Source: Pseudomonas vanderleydeniana (GTDB lineage: Bacteria > Pseudomonadota > Gammaproteobacteria > Pseudomonadales > Pseudomonadaceae). Taken from it: 64,000 nt of DNA. Positions 1 through 6,639 of the stretch are shown piece by piece. The stretch is taken from positions 5,546,501-5,610,500 of the forward strand of contig NZ_CP077093.1 in the NCBI RefSeq assembly GCF_014268755.2, read 5' to 3'. The notes beneath the pieces are model-generated. The model did not search any database, was not told the DNA's origin, and saw only the letters and a list, made by a program, of their open reading frames with translations. Position 1 is the stretch's first letter. The number at the start of each line of letters is the position of its first letter. A program made the translations under genes and the position numbers.

Positions 1-764
1 GCATCGGCCGAACGCAGGCGCTTCAGGTCGGTGAGCCGGGCCAGCAGGGGACCGAACTCCTGGCGTGAACAACTGGGGTCCTGCGCGGCGATATCGGTGA
101 GCAGCGCCGCCTCGATAAAGGCCAGCACCACGGCTCGCCGCCCGGCGCCGAACAACGCTACCCAGTCCTCGTAGCAGGCAACCGCACCGGCTTCGCTTTC
201 CAGGTAATCCCGATAAGCCTCACGCAGCAGTCCGGCGCGCAGCTCCATCGCCCGACCGAACAGGCGGGCTTTCAGGGCGCTGTTGATGCCGGCCTTCAAT
301 CGCCGGGGCGAGGCCTGTGCCACCACCGTTTCCAGCAACTGCTCCAGGCGCTGGAAAGTAGCGGACTGAAGCTTGCTGCGGCGCAGCAGTTCGCGCAGGA
401 CCAGCACCAGGTCGCTGTCGTCGGGAAACAATCCACGGGCGGCCTGCAACAGCCATTCGACCGGTTTGTCCGTGGCCTTGGCCAACGCCAGCACCTGCCG
501 GGCCTTGGGTTGCACATCCTCGTCGAGCACCGCCTCGAAACTCTCCGGCCGGTTTTCGGCCTTGAGCTCGAAATGCCGGCGCTGGCGAAAACCGGCCAGG
601 GCCGCCGCCATGTCATCACTGTTCTGGATGAAGCGCTGCAACAGCGTCACCGGATTCGCGTCCGGGTCGTTCGACTCGGCATCGGGCTGGGCCTGGGCCT
701 CCTGCCGGGCGGCGTCGAGGCGAGCCAGGAAGGCCCGGTTCGAAAGGGAACCGATCGATGTCAT
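1..764 (-). CDS. sctW: Type III secretion gatekeeper, InvE/YopN/SctW family (partial, C-terminus outside window)
   Basis: About 254 N-terminal residues are present, beginning MTSIGSLSNRAFLARLDAAR; the protein runs off the left edge. The start codon (762-764) overlaps the secretin stop by one base (TGATG), so the two are translationally coupled. The fragment is mostly helical and charged, with no signal peptide, as expected for the cytosolic gatekeeper that holds back effectors until translocators have been secreted. The family call rests mainly on position, since the order invF-invG-invE is the SPI-1 arrangement, plus the general composition. The region around residues 40-90 (IQNSDDMAAALAGFRQRRHF) resembles the InvE/MxiC N-terminal domain. 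The class of gene is fairly sure; the exact orthology is not. Confidence 0.7.
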   Translation of the reverse strand, partial: MTSIGSLSNRAFLARLDAARQEAQAQPDAESNDPDANPVTLLQRFIQNSDDMAAALAGFRQRRHFELKAENRPESFEAVLDEDVQPKARQVLALAKATDKPVEWLLQAARGLFPDDSDLVLVLRELLRRSKLQSATFQRLEQLLETVVAQASPRRLKAGINSALKARLFGRAMELRAGLLREAYRDYLESEAGAVACYEDWVALFGAGRRAVVLAFIEAALLTDIAAQDPSCSRQEFGPLLARLTDLKRLRSAD

Positions 765-2395
765 CAGCCATCCACCGCCCGCATGAACGCCCGACGCACC
801 ATTTCCTGTTGCTCCGCGCTCATCAGGCCCTTGCCCAGTTCCTGGGTACTGGCCTGCAAGGCACCGAGAATTTCCCGCGGCTGGATCAGAAAAACCCGGG
901 CGGTGTTCGCCGAACTGTTGACCCGATAACGGAACAACCCGCCAATCAGCGGGATCGAGCCGAGCAGCGGAATCCGCGCGACCTGTTCGCTGTAGTCGTC
1001 CCGGGTAAAACCGCCGATCAGCAGGCTCTTGCCCTGCGGAACGCGGGCGACCGTGTTGATCCGGGTGCGCCCGACCAACGGCAACACGCCCACTGCCACC
1101 TCGTCACGCTTGACCTCGCTGCCGTCCTCGATGTTCAGCGACATCTCGATTTCATCGGCGATGGCAAAGCGCGGCAGCACGCTGACCAGGGTCCCGTAGG
1201 TCACGCTCTGCAGGTCGACACTGCGTTCTCCCAGCAACTGGGTGTAGAAGGTCCGGTTGTTGTCGAACAGCGCCGGGACGTTCTCCTGGGTCAGGATCAC
1301 CGGTCGCGCGACCACGTTGGCGCGATTCTTCCGGGCCAGGGCCAGGACCCTGGCCATGAAGGAAACACCGTCGAGGGTGGTCACCGAACCGGCGTTGAGC
1401 GACGCCTGCAACTGCGAGCCGAGCTTGACCGCACCCTGCCAGTTCACCCCGAGCTGGTTCAGTTCGTCCTGGTTCAGGTCGATGATCCACAGCGACAGCT
1501 CGACATGGCGCTTGGGCACGTCCAGCGCCGCCACCAGGTTCTCGATGAAGCGCACCTGCTCAGGCAGGCCCTTGACCAGCAGGCTGTTGGTATCCGGGTA
1601 GGCAACCACGCGAATGTTGCCGGCGGCGGCCTCCCGCGCCAGCACCCGAGGGGCGGTGGGGTCATCCGGTGAAACCGGCGTCGCCAGCCCTTCCAGGGGA
1701 AACTGCGGCATGCGCAACGGGCTGCCGCTCACCGTGCGGACCTCGACCTGGGGCTCGACACCGCCCGGCTCCCCCTTGAGCAGGCTGTCGATCACCGTGG
1801 CCATGCCGGGAATCGACACCTTGCGGTCGCGCTGTTCGTACTCGCGGTCAGCGACGAAGGTATTGAGCAGGTGGATCACACCGATCCGCTGCTGGCCGAG
1901 CAGCAGCTCCGAAGGCCGGTTGTCCATCAGTTGCGCCGCCTGCATGACCAGGTCGACGTAGATCGGCGGGCCGGACACATAGAAGGTCCGGCGACCGTCG
2001 TTGCGCAGCGGGTAACGCGCATCCTCGAGCCCCGACTGGCGCAGGAACTGCTTGAGGGTATCGACACTGATCACCCGCAGCGCGACCACCGAGCTTTTCA
2101 CCTCGGACGCGTCATACAGGTAGATGGCCTGGCCATCGCTGTACCAGATCAGCCCCAGTTGGACGACGATGCGGTCGAAGGTCTGGCGTGCCGAATGCAG
2201 TGGAAACTCACCGCTGATACGTTTGCCGGCGGCCGCCTTGCTGACGATGATCGGTTTGCCCAGCGGCGCCGACAAGGCGGAAAAGAAGCTGCGCAGGCCT
2301 TCCTCGCGCGCGACGTAGTCACCGCTCGGCCCGGGCGAGGCATTCGCGCTCCAACACAGCGCGCAGAGCAGCCATGCGCCAAGCCGGTGCCGCAT
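764..2395 (-). CDS. sctC: Type III secretion outer-membrane secretin, InvG/SctC family
   Basis: This 543-residue protein starts at MRHRLGAWLLCALC, a clear Sec signal peptide ending near SANA (residue about 19). N-terminal ring domains (N0/N1, roughly residues 25-200) are followed by the secretin core. The core ends with the classic block VARVPQGKSLLIGGFTRDD and IPLLGSIPLIGGLFR near residues 455-500. It would form the outer-membrane ring of an injectisome. Length is close to Salmonella InvG. An open frame continues upstream to 2728 but overlaps the AraC gene and lies before the signal peptide, so 2395 is the start. Coupled to the downstream gatekeeper by TGATG. The upstream AraC regulator and downstream gatekeeper point to the Inv-Mxi-Spa family rather than Hrp or Ysc types. 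Confidence 0.88.
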   Translation of the reverse strand: MRHRLGAWLLCALCWSANASPGPSGDYVAREEGLRSFFSALSAPLGKPIIVSKAAAGKRISGEFPLHSARQTFDRIVVQLGLIWYSDGQAIYLYDASEVKSSVVALRVISVDTLKQFLRQSGLEDARYPLRNDGRRTFYVSGPPIYVDLVMQAAQLMDNRPSELLLGQQRIGVIHLLNTFVADREYEQRDRKVSIPGMATVIDSLLKGEPGGVEPQVEVRTVSGSPLRMPQFPLEGLATPVSPDDPTAPRVLAREAAAGNIRVVAYPDTNSLLVKGLPEQVRFIENLVAALDVPKRHVELSLWIIDLNQDELNQLGVNWQGAVKLGSQLQASLNAGSVTTLDGVSFMARVLALARKNRANVVARPVILTQENVPALFDNNRTFYTQLLGERSVDLQSVTYGTLVSVLPRFAIADEIEMSLNIEDGSEVKRDEVAVGVLPLVGRTRINTVARVPQGKSLLIGGFTRDDYSEQVARIPLLGSIPLIGGLFRYRVNSSANTARVFLIQPREILGALQASTQELGKGLMSAEQQEMVRRAFMRAVDG

Positions 2396-2415
2396 CGACC
2401 GCGGCGCCAGCCGGC

Positions 2416-3162
2416 TCAATCCGGCTGCTCCACCAGATCGAGCAGCCGGCTCGGCGCGACGCCAAGCAATTCGCGCACTTCCTTGGAAAAATGCGACGAG
2501 GACGCATAGCCATACTCCAGCGCCACGTCGGTCAGCGAGCCGCCGCCACGGATCATCCGCAGCAGCGCCTTGGCCGCGCGCCAATCGCGCAGTTCCGGCT
2601 TGGCCGCGCCCCCCAGTGCCTGGTGGCACAAGCGCCGAAAATGCGAGACCGAAACCCCATAGCGACGGGCCAGGCCGATCAGCTTTTCGCTGGCGGTGCC
2701 CTGCTCCAGCAGAAAACGCACCAGCCAATAGCTCGCGCTCTGGCGCAGCACGCTGGCGAACCGCCGGTAGTCGGAATCATCACGCAGGGCCTGCTCGATG
2801 TACCAACGTTCCAGGCAAGCCCGGCTGCGGCTCACCGCCAGCGGCATCGACAAGGCCGCCCAGGGCTGTACGCACGGACGGTCGCGCTCGACCGTCACCC
2901 CCATGTCGATGAACACCTGCAGCTTCATCAGGCAGGTTCCGGACAAGCCCGCACTGCTCCAGTCACCGGAGGTGACCCGCAACGCATTGCGTCCGACCAC
3001 CAGGCCTTGCCAGCCGGGTGGCAGGCAGCCGCCCACCATCACCTCATCGGGAATCAGACAGACACCGGTGTCGCCGGCCCGCACGAGCGCCACCCGTTGC
3101 GCGGAGAGCCCCCCGGGACACGTCATCGCGAAGCGTTCATCAGCCTGCACCGTGCATTCCAC
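2416..3162 (-). CDS. AraC-family transcriptional activator, InvF-like, of the type III secretion locus
   Basis: A 248-residue cytoplasmic DNA-binding protein. The C-terminal AraC double helix-turn-helix is visible from about residue 150: IGLARRYGVSVSHFRRLC is the first HTH and SLTDVALEYGYASSSHFSKE the second. The N-terminal part is weakly conserved, as in InvF/MxiE activators. The gene lies 20 bp upstream of the secretin on the same strand, the position invF holds before invG. InvF-type proteins work with a secretion chaperone to switch on effector genes; that partner is not in the window. The start at 3162 has AGGTGGA immediately upstream; an internal ATG at 3126 is possible. The next gene on the right, nasS, is divergent. 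Confidence 0.85.
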   Translation of the reverse strand: MECTVQADERFAMTCPGGLSAQRVALVRAGDTGVCLIPDEVMVGGCLPPGWQGLVVGRNALRVTSGDWSSAGLSGTCLMKLQVFIDMGVTVERDRPCVQPWAALSMPLAVSRSRACLERWYIEQALRDDSDYRRFASVLRQSASYWLVRFLLEQGTASEKLIGLARRYGVSVSHFRRLCHQALGGAAKPELRDWRAAKALLRMIRGGGSLTDVALEYGYASSSHFSKEVRELLGVAPSRLLDLVEQPD

Positions 3163-3252
3163 CTGTCGTCGATCAGTCTCGGAGCATGATGGTCCGATCC
3201 CTCGCCCAGATCATGATGAGAAGCTGATGGCCAGCGGCTGCGCCCGCGACAG

Positions 3253-3268
3253 TGGCATATGCCTTGCT
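3253..3268 (+). promoter_or_regulatory. Sigma-54 (-24/-12) promoter for nasS
   Basis: TGGCATATGCCTTGCT has GG at 3254-3255 and GC at 3266-3267 with exactly ten bases between them, matching the TGGCAC-N5-TTGC consensus closely. Transcription would start near 3279, just before the leader hairpins, which fits nitrogen control through NtrC. Confidence 0.7.
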
Positions 3269-3282
3269 ACCTCCCGGTAGAC

Positions 3283-3365
3283 CCTGGCCAACGGCGGCCG
3301 GGCAGCCAGGACAAAGACGTCGTAACCCGCCAGCCCCCAGGGGTCGGCCGGGTACGACGTTTTTT
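3283..3365 (+). promoter_or_regulatory. NasT-type ANTAR antitermination leader of nasS
   Basis: Hairpin P1 (3283-3302) has a 7-bp stem and hexaloop AACGGC. Hairpin P2 (about 3310-3321) has a short stem and hexaloop AAAGAC. Both loops have A at position 1 and G at position 4, the signature of ANTAR-protein targets. The 3' side of P2 overlaps the 5' arm of a terminator (ACGTCGTA.. at 3317-3329 pairing with CGGGTACGACGT at 3349-3360) followed by six T (3360-3365). P2 and the terminator cannot form together, so NasT binding should permit read-through into nasS, which implies autoregulation. Confidence 0.75.
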
Positions 3366-3383
3366 ATGAAGAGTGAAAAGCCG

Positions 3384-4595
3384 ATGAACGAACTTCCCGT
3401 CTCCCCCCTCGCCTGGGTCAACGGCAGCGATGCGCCGGAGAAACCCAGCCTGGACCTCGGCTTCATGCCCTTGAGCGACTGCGCTTCACTGGTGGTCGCC
3501 GCCACCCAGGGCTTTGCCCAACCGTACGGCCTGACTCTGAACCTCAAGCGCCAGCCGTCCTGGGCCAGCCTGCGCGACAAGCTGGTCAGCGGCGAGCTGG
3601 ATGCCGCCCACAGCCTGTACGGGCTGGTCTATGCCGTGCACCTGGGCATCGGCGGCAGCGCGGCTACCGACATGGCGGTGTTGATGGGGCTGAACCAGAA
3701 CGGCCAGAGCATCAACCTGTCCCCGGCGTTGCAGGCGGCCGGCGTGACCAACCCTGAAGCACTGGGCCGGCACGCGCACCAGAACGGCGCAAGGCTGACG
3801 TTTGCCCAGACCTTCCCCACCGGGACCCACGCCATGTGGCTGTATTACTGGCTGGCCAGCCAGGGCATCCACCCCTTGCACGACGTCAACAGCGTGGTGG
3901 TGCCCCCGCCGCAGATGATCGCGCACCTGCGGGCCGGACGGATCGACGGTTTCTGCGTCGGCGAACCGTGGAGCGACAGCGCGGTGCGCCAGGGCCTGGG
4001 CTGCACCCTCGCCACCAGCCAGTCGATCTGGCCCGACCATCCGGAGAAGGTACTGGGCTGTACCCGTGCGTTCGTCGAGCAGTACCCCAATACCGCCCGA
4101 GCCCTGGTGATGGCGGTGCTCGAAGCCAGCCGGTTCATCGAACAAAGCCAGGAAAACCGCCGCAGTACCGCGCAATTGCTCAGCGGCAGCGACTATCTCG
4201 ATGCACCCCTGGAACACATCCAGCCACGTCTGCTCGGCGACTACGACAACGGCCTCGGCCAGCGCTGGCAGGACTCCCACCCCGTGCGCTTCCACGCGGC
4301 CGGCGCGGTGAACCTGCCCTACCTGTCGGACGGCATGTGGTTCATGACCCAATTCCGCCGCTGGGGCCTGCTGCGCGAGGACCCCGACTACCTCGGTGTC
4401 GCCCGCCAGGTGCAACAACTGGAACTGTATCGCCAGGCGGCCACTGCACTGGGCATCGAGCACGGGGCCGAGGTGATGCGCAGCAGCCGGCTGGTCGACG
4501 GCCTGGTCTGGGACGGCAGCGATCCGGCCGGCTATGCCCGCGGCTTCCGGCTGCATGCCATGAGTGACGAGCCCGCCGCGCTCGTCCGTCACTGA
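3384..4595 (+). CDS. nasS: NasS nitrate/nitrite sensor
   Basis: A 403-residue periplasmic-binding-protein-like protein (NrtA/NMT1-like fold) without a signal peptide, so cytosolic. In the known NasS-NasT pair, NasS sequesters NasT when nitrate and nitrite are absent and releases it on ligand binding. Ligand-domain motifs include LGFMPLSDCASLVVAA near residue 30, SLYGLVYAVHLGIG, and FCVGEPWSDSAVRQGLG near residue 190. An open frame continues upstream to a GTG at 3252, but that lies inside the promoter. ATG 3366 follows directly on the terminator T-run without a ribosome site. ATG 3384 (MNELPVSPLAWVNGS), preceded by GAAGAG and GAAAAG, is preferred. It lies 14 bp upstream of nasT, in one operon. 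Confidence 0.92.
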   Translation: MNELPVSPLAWVNGSDAPEKPSLDLGFMPLSDCASLVVAATQGFAQPYGLTLNLKRQPSWASLRDKLVSGELDAAHSLYGLVYAVHLGIGGSAATDMAVLMGLNQNGQSINLSPALQAAGVTNPEALGRHAHQNGARLTFAQTFPTGTHAMWLYYWLASQGIHPLHDVNSVVVPPPQMIAHLRAGRIDGFCVGEPWSDSAVRQGLGCTLATSQSIWPDHPEKVLGCTRAFVEQYPNTARALVMAVLEASRFIEQSQENRRSTAQLLSGSDYLDAPLEHIQPRLLGDYDNGLGQRWQDSHPVRFHAAGAVNLPYLSDGMWFMTQFRRWGLLREDPDYLGVARQVQQLELYRQAATALGIEHGAEVMRSSRLVDGLVWDGSDPAGYARGFRLHAMSDEPAALVRH

Positions 4596-4609
4596 TCGGA
4601 GGCCCGAAC

Positions 4610-5185
4610 ATGCTGCGTATCCTGCTGATCAACGACACCGCGAAAAAGGTCGGGCGCCTGCGGGCGGCGCTGGTCGAGGCCGGCTTCGACGTCATCGACG
4701 AGTCGGGGCTGACCATCGACCTGCCGGCGCGCGTGGAGAGCGTGCGTCCCGACGTGATCCTGATCGACACCGAATCCCCCAGCCGCGACGTGATGGAACA
4801 GGTGGTGCTGGTCAGCCGTGACCAGCCCCGCCCCATCGTCATGTTCACCGACGAACACGATCCGGGCGTGATGCGCCAGGCCATCAAGTCCGGCGTCAGT
4901 GCCTACATCGTCGAAGGCATCCAGGCCCAGCGCCTGCAGCCGATCCTCGACGTCGCCATGGCCCGTTTCGAGAGCGACCAGGCGTTGCGTGCACAGTTGC
5001 AGGCACGCGACCAGCAACTGGCCGAACGCAAGCGCATCGAACAGGCCAAGGGCCTGCTGATGAAGATGAAGGACTGCAAGGAAGAGGAGGCCTACACGCT
5101 GATGCGGCGCCAGGCCATGAGCCGCCAGCAGAAGCTGATCCAGGTTGCCGAACAGATCATCGCCATGAGCGAACTGCTCGGCTGA
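4610..5185 (+). CDS. nasT: NasT response-regulator-like ANTAR antiterminator
   Basis: A 191-residue RNA-binding regulator. The N-terminal pseudo-receiver domain (residues 1-120) carries ILLINDTAKKVGRLR and DVILIDTESPSRDVMEQ. The C-terminal ANTAR domain (about 130-190) carries the family-defining helices RKRIEQAKGLLMKMKDCKEE and AYTLMRRQAMSRQQKL. ANTAR proteins bind paired hexaloop RNA hairpins and prevent terminator formation. Two such leaders lie in this window, upstream of nasS (3283-3365) and nasA (5230-5312), so the target and regulator are seen together. A good ribosome site (GGAGG, 4598-4602) precedes the ATG. Activity is expected to be held in check by NasS. Confidence 0.95.
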   Translation: MLRILLINDTAKKVGRLRAALVEAGFDVIDESGLTIDLPARVESVRPDVILIDTESPSRDVMEQVVLVSRDQPRPIVMFTDEHDPGVMRQAIKSGVSAYIVEGIQAQRLQPILDVAMARFESDQALRAQLQARDQQLAERKRIEQAKGLLMKMKDCKEEEAYTLMRRQAMSRQQKLIQVAEQIIAMSELLG

Positions 5186-5199
5186 GACACTCGCCGACC

Positions 5200-5215
5200 T
5201 GGCCCGCCTCTTGCT
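5200..5215 (+). promoter_or_regulatory. Sigma-54 (-24/-12) promoter for nasA
   Basis: TGGCCCGCCTCTTGCT has GG at 5201-5202 and GC at 5213-5214, ten bases apart. Transcription should start near 5226, immediately before hairpin P1 of the leader. It lies 14 bp after the nasT stop, so nasA gets its own nitrogen-regulated start. Confidence 0.7.
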
Positions 5216-5229
5216 TATTCGAGCCTGCA

Positions 5230-5316
5230 GGTAACCAACGGCGGTTGCCCCACTTTACGACAAAGACGTCGCCCACCCCCTTCGCGCCAGCGCAGCGGGT
5301 GGCGACGTCTTTTGCG
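5230..5316 (+). promoter_or_regulatory. NasT-type ANTAR antitermination leader of nasA
   Basis: P1 (5230-5249) has a 7-bp stem and hexaloop AACGGC. P2 (5258-5271) has a 4-bp CGAC/GTCG stem and hexaloop AAAGAC. The P2 loop and 3' strand also form the 5' arm of a long terminator: AAAGACGTCGCC from 5262 pairs with the arm at 5297-5312, about 16 bp with one bulge, ending in TTTT. The two hexaloops are identical to those in the nasS leader. The structure is the textbook arrangement for ANTAR control, with antiterminator and terminator mutually exclusive. Confidence 0.85.
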
Positions 5317-5420
5317 TTCTGGCCCCGCAAGACGGGCCGGTGGTGCAGCCGTATCGGTGCACCCGCCGGTAGTCCCCCTTGCGATAGCTCCCCTTGAGAC
5401 TCTTACCGCTGAGGTGCGTG

Positions 5421-6632
5421 ATGAATGCAAGCTTCTGGAAGTCCGGCCATACCCCGACCCTGTTTTCGGCCTTTCTGTATTTCGACCTGAGTTTCATGGT
5501 CTGGTACCTGCTCGGCCCCCTGGCGGTGCAGATCGCCGCCGACCTGCACCTGAGCACCCAGCAACGCGGCCTGGTGGTGGCCACGCCGATCCTCGCCGGC
5601 GCGGTGCTGCGCTTCCTGATGGGCATGCTGGCGGACCGGCTGTCCCCGAAGACAGCGGGAATCATCGGCCAGGTCTGCGTGATCAGCGCGCTGCTGGGCG
5701 CCTGGCAACTGGGTATCCACAGTTATGAACAGGCACTGCTGCTGGGCCTGTTCCTCGGCATGGCCGGAGCCTCGTTCGCCGTGGCCCTGCCCCTCGCCTC
5801 CCAGTGGTACCCACCGCAGCACCAGGGCAAGGCCATGGGCATCGCCGGCGCCGGCAACTCGGGCACCGTGTTCGCCGCCCTGATCGCGCCCCTGCTGGCG
5901 GCCTCGTTCGGCTGGAGCAACGTCTTCGGTTTCGCCCTGATCCCGCTGCTCGCCACCCTGCTGGTGTTCGTCCTGCTGGCGCGCAACGCGCCACAACGCC
6001 CCAAGGCCAAGTCCATGGGTGACTACATGAAGGCCCTGGGCGACCGCGACAGCTGGTGGTTCATGTTTTTCTACAGCGTGACTTTCGGCGGCTTCATCGG
6101 CCTGGCCAGTGCGCTGCCCGGCTACTTCAACGACCAGTACGCGCTGAGTCCGGTGACCGCCGGCTACTACACCGCGGCCTGCGTGTTCGGCGGCAGCCTG
6201 ATGCGTCCGCTCGGTGGCGCCCTGGCCGACCGTTTCGGCGGCATCCGCACCCTGCTCGGCATGTATGCCGTGGCCGCGACCTGCATCGCCGCCGTCGGCT
6301 TCAACCTGCCCAGCTCCTATGCCGCCCTGGCGCTGTTCGTGCTGGCAATGCTCGGCCTCGGGGCCGGCAACGGCGCGGTGTTCCAGTTGGTGCCGCAACG
6401 TTTCCGCCTGGAAATCGGTGTGATGACCGGCCTGATCGGCATGGCCGGCGGTATCGGCGGTTTCGCCCTGGCAGCCGGCATGGGTGCAATCAAGCAGAGC
6501 ACCGGCAGCTATCAACTGGCCCTGTGGTTGTTCGCCAGCCTCGGCGTGCTCGCCTGGTTCGGCCTGCACGGGGTCAAGCGCCGCTGGCGGACCACCTGGG
6601 GCTCGGCGGCCGTGACCGCGGCCCGGGTCTGA
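5421..6632 (+). CDS. nasA: NarK-type nitrate/nitrite transporter of the assimilatory system (MFS)
   Basis: A 403-residue inner-membrane protein with 12 predicted transmembrane segments. Nitrate-transporter signature motifs are present: AGAGNSGTVFAALIAPL in TM5 and LGAGNGAVFQLVPQRF in TM10-11. The MFS loop 2-3 motif reads RFLMGMLADRLSPK. It imports nitrate or nitrite for assimilation. GAGGTG at 5411-5416 fixes the start at 5421. It is transcribed behind its own sigma-54 promoter and NasT-controlled leader, and the phosphatase/kinase gene follows after 7 bp. The usual partner enzymes (NirBD, nitrate reductase) are not in the window. Confidence 0.93.
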   Translation: MNASFWKSGHTPTLFSAFLYFDLSFMVWYLLGPLAVQIAADLHLSTQQRGLVVATPILAGAVLRFLMGMLADRLSPKTAGIIGQVCVISALLGAWQLGIHSYEQALLLGLFLGMAGASFAVALPLASQWYPPQHQGKAMGIAGAGNSGTVFAALIAPLLAASFGWSNVFGFALIPLLATLLVFVLLARNAPQRPKAKSMGDYMKALGDRDSWWFMFFYSVTFGGFIGLASALPGYFNDQYALSPVTAGYYTAACVFGGSLMRPLGGALADRFGGIRTLLGMYAVAATCIAAVGFNLPSSYAALALFVLAMLGLGAGNGAVFQLVPQRFRLEIGVMTGLIGMAGGIGGFALAAGMGAIKQSTGSYQLALWLFASLGVLAWFGLHGVKRRWRTTWGSAAVTAARV

Positions 6633-6639
6633 CCTGGCG

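Noticed and set aside
764..2728. Extension of the secretin frame to 654 codons
   Set aside because: The added part overlaps the AraC gene in another frame and would bury the signal peptide that begins at 2395.
3252..3383. Longer NasS start at a GTG at 3252
   Set aside because: It lies within the sigma-54 promoter and across the leader terminator, so it would precede the transcript start.
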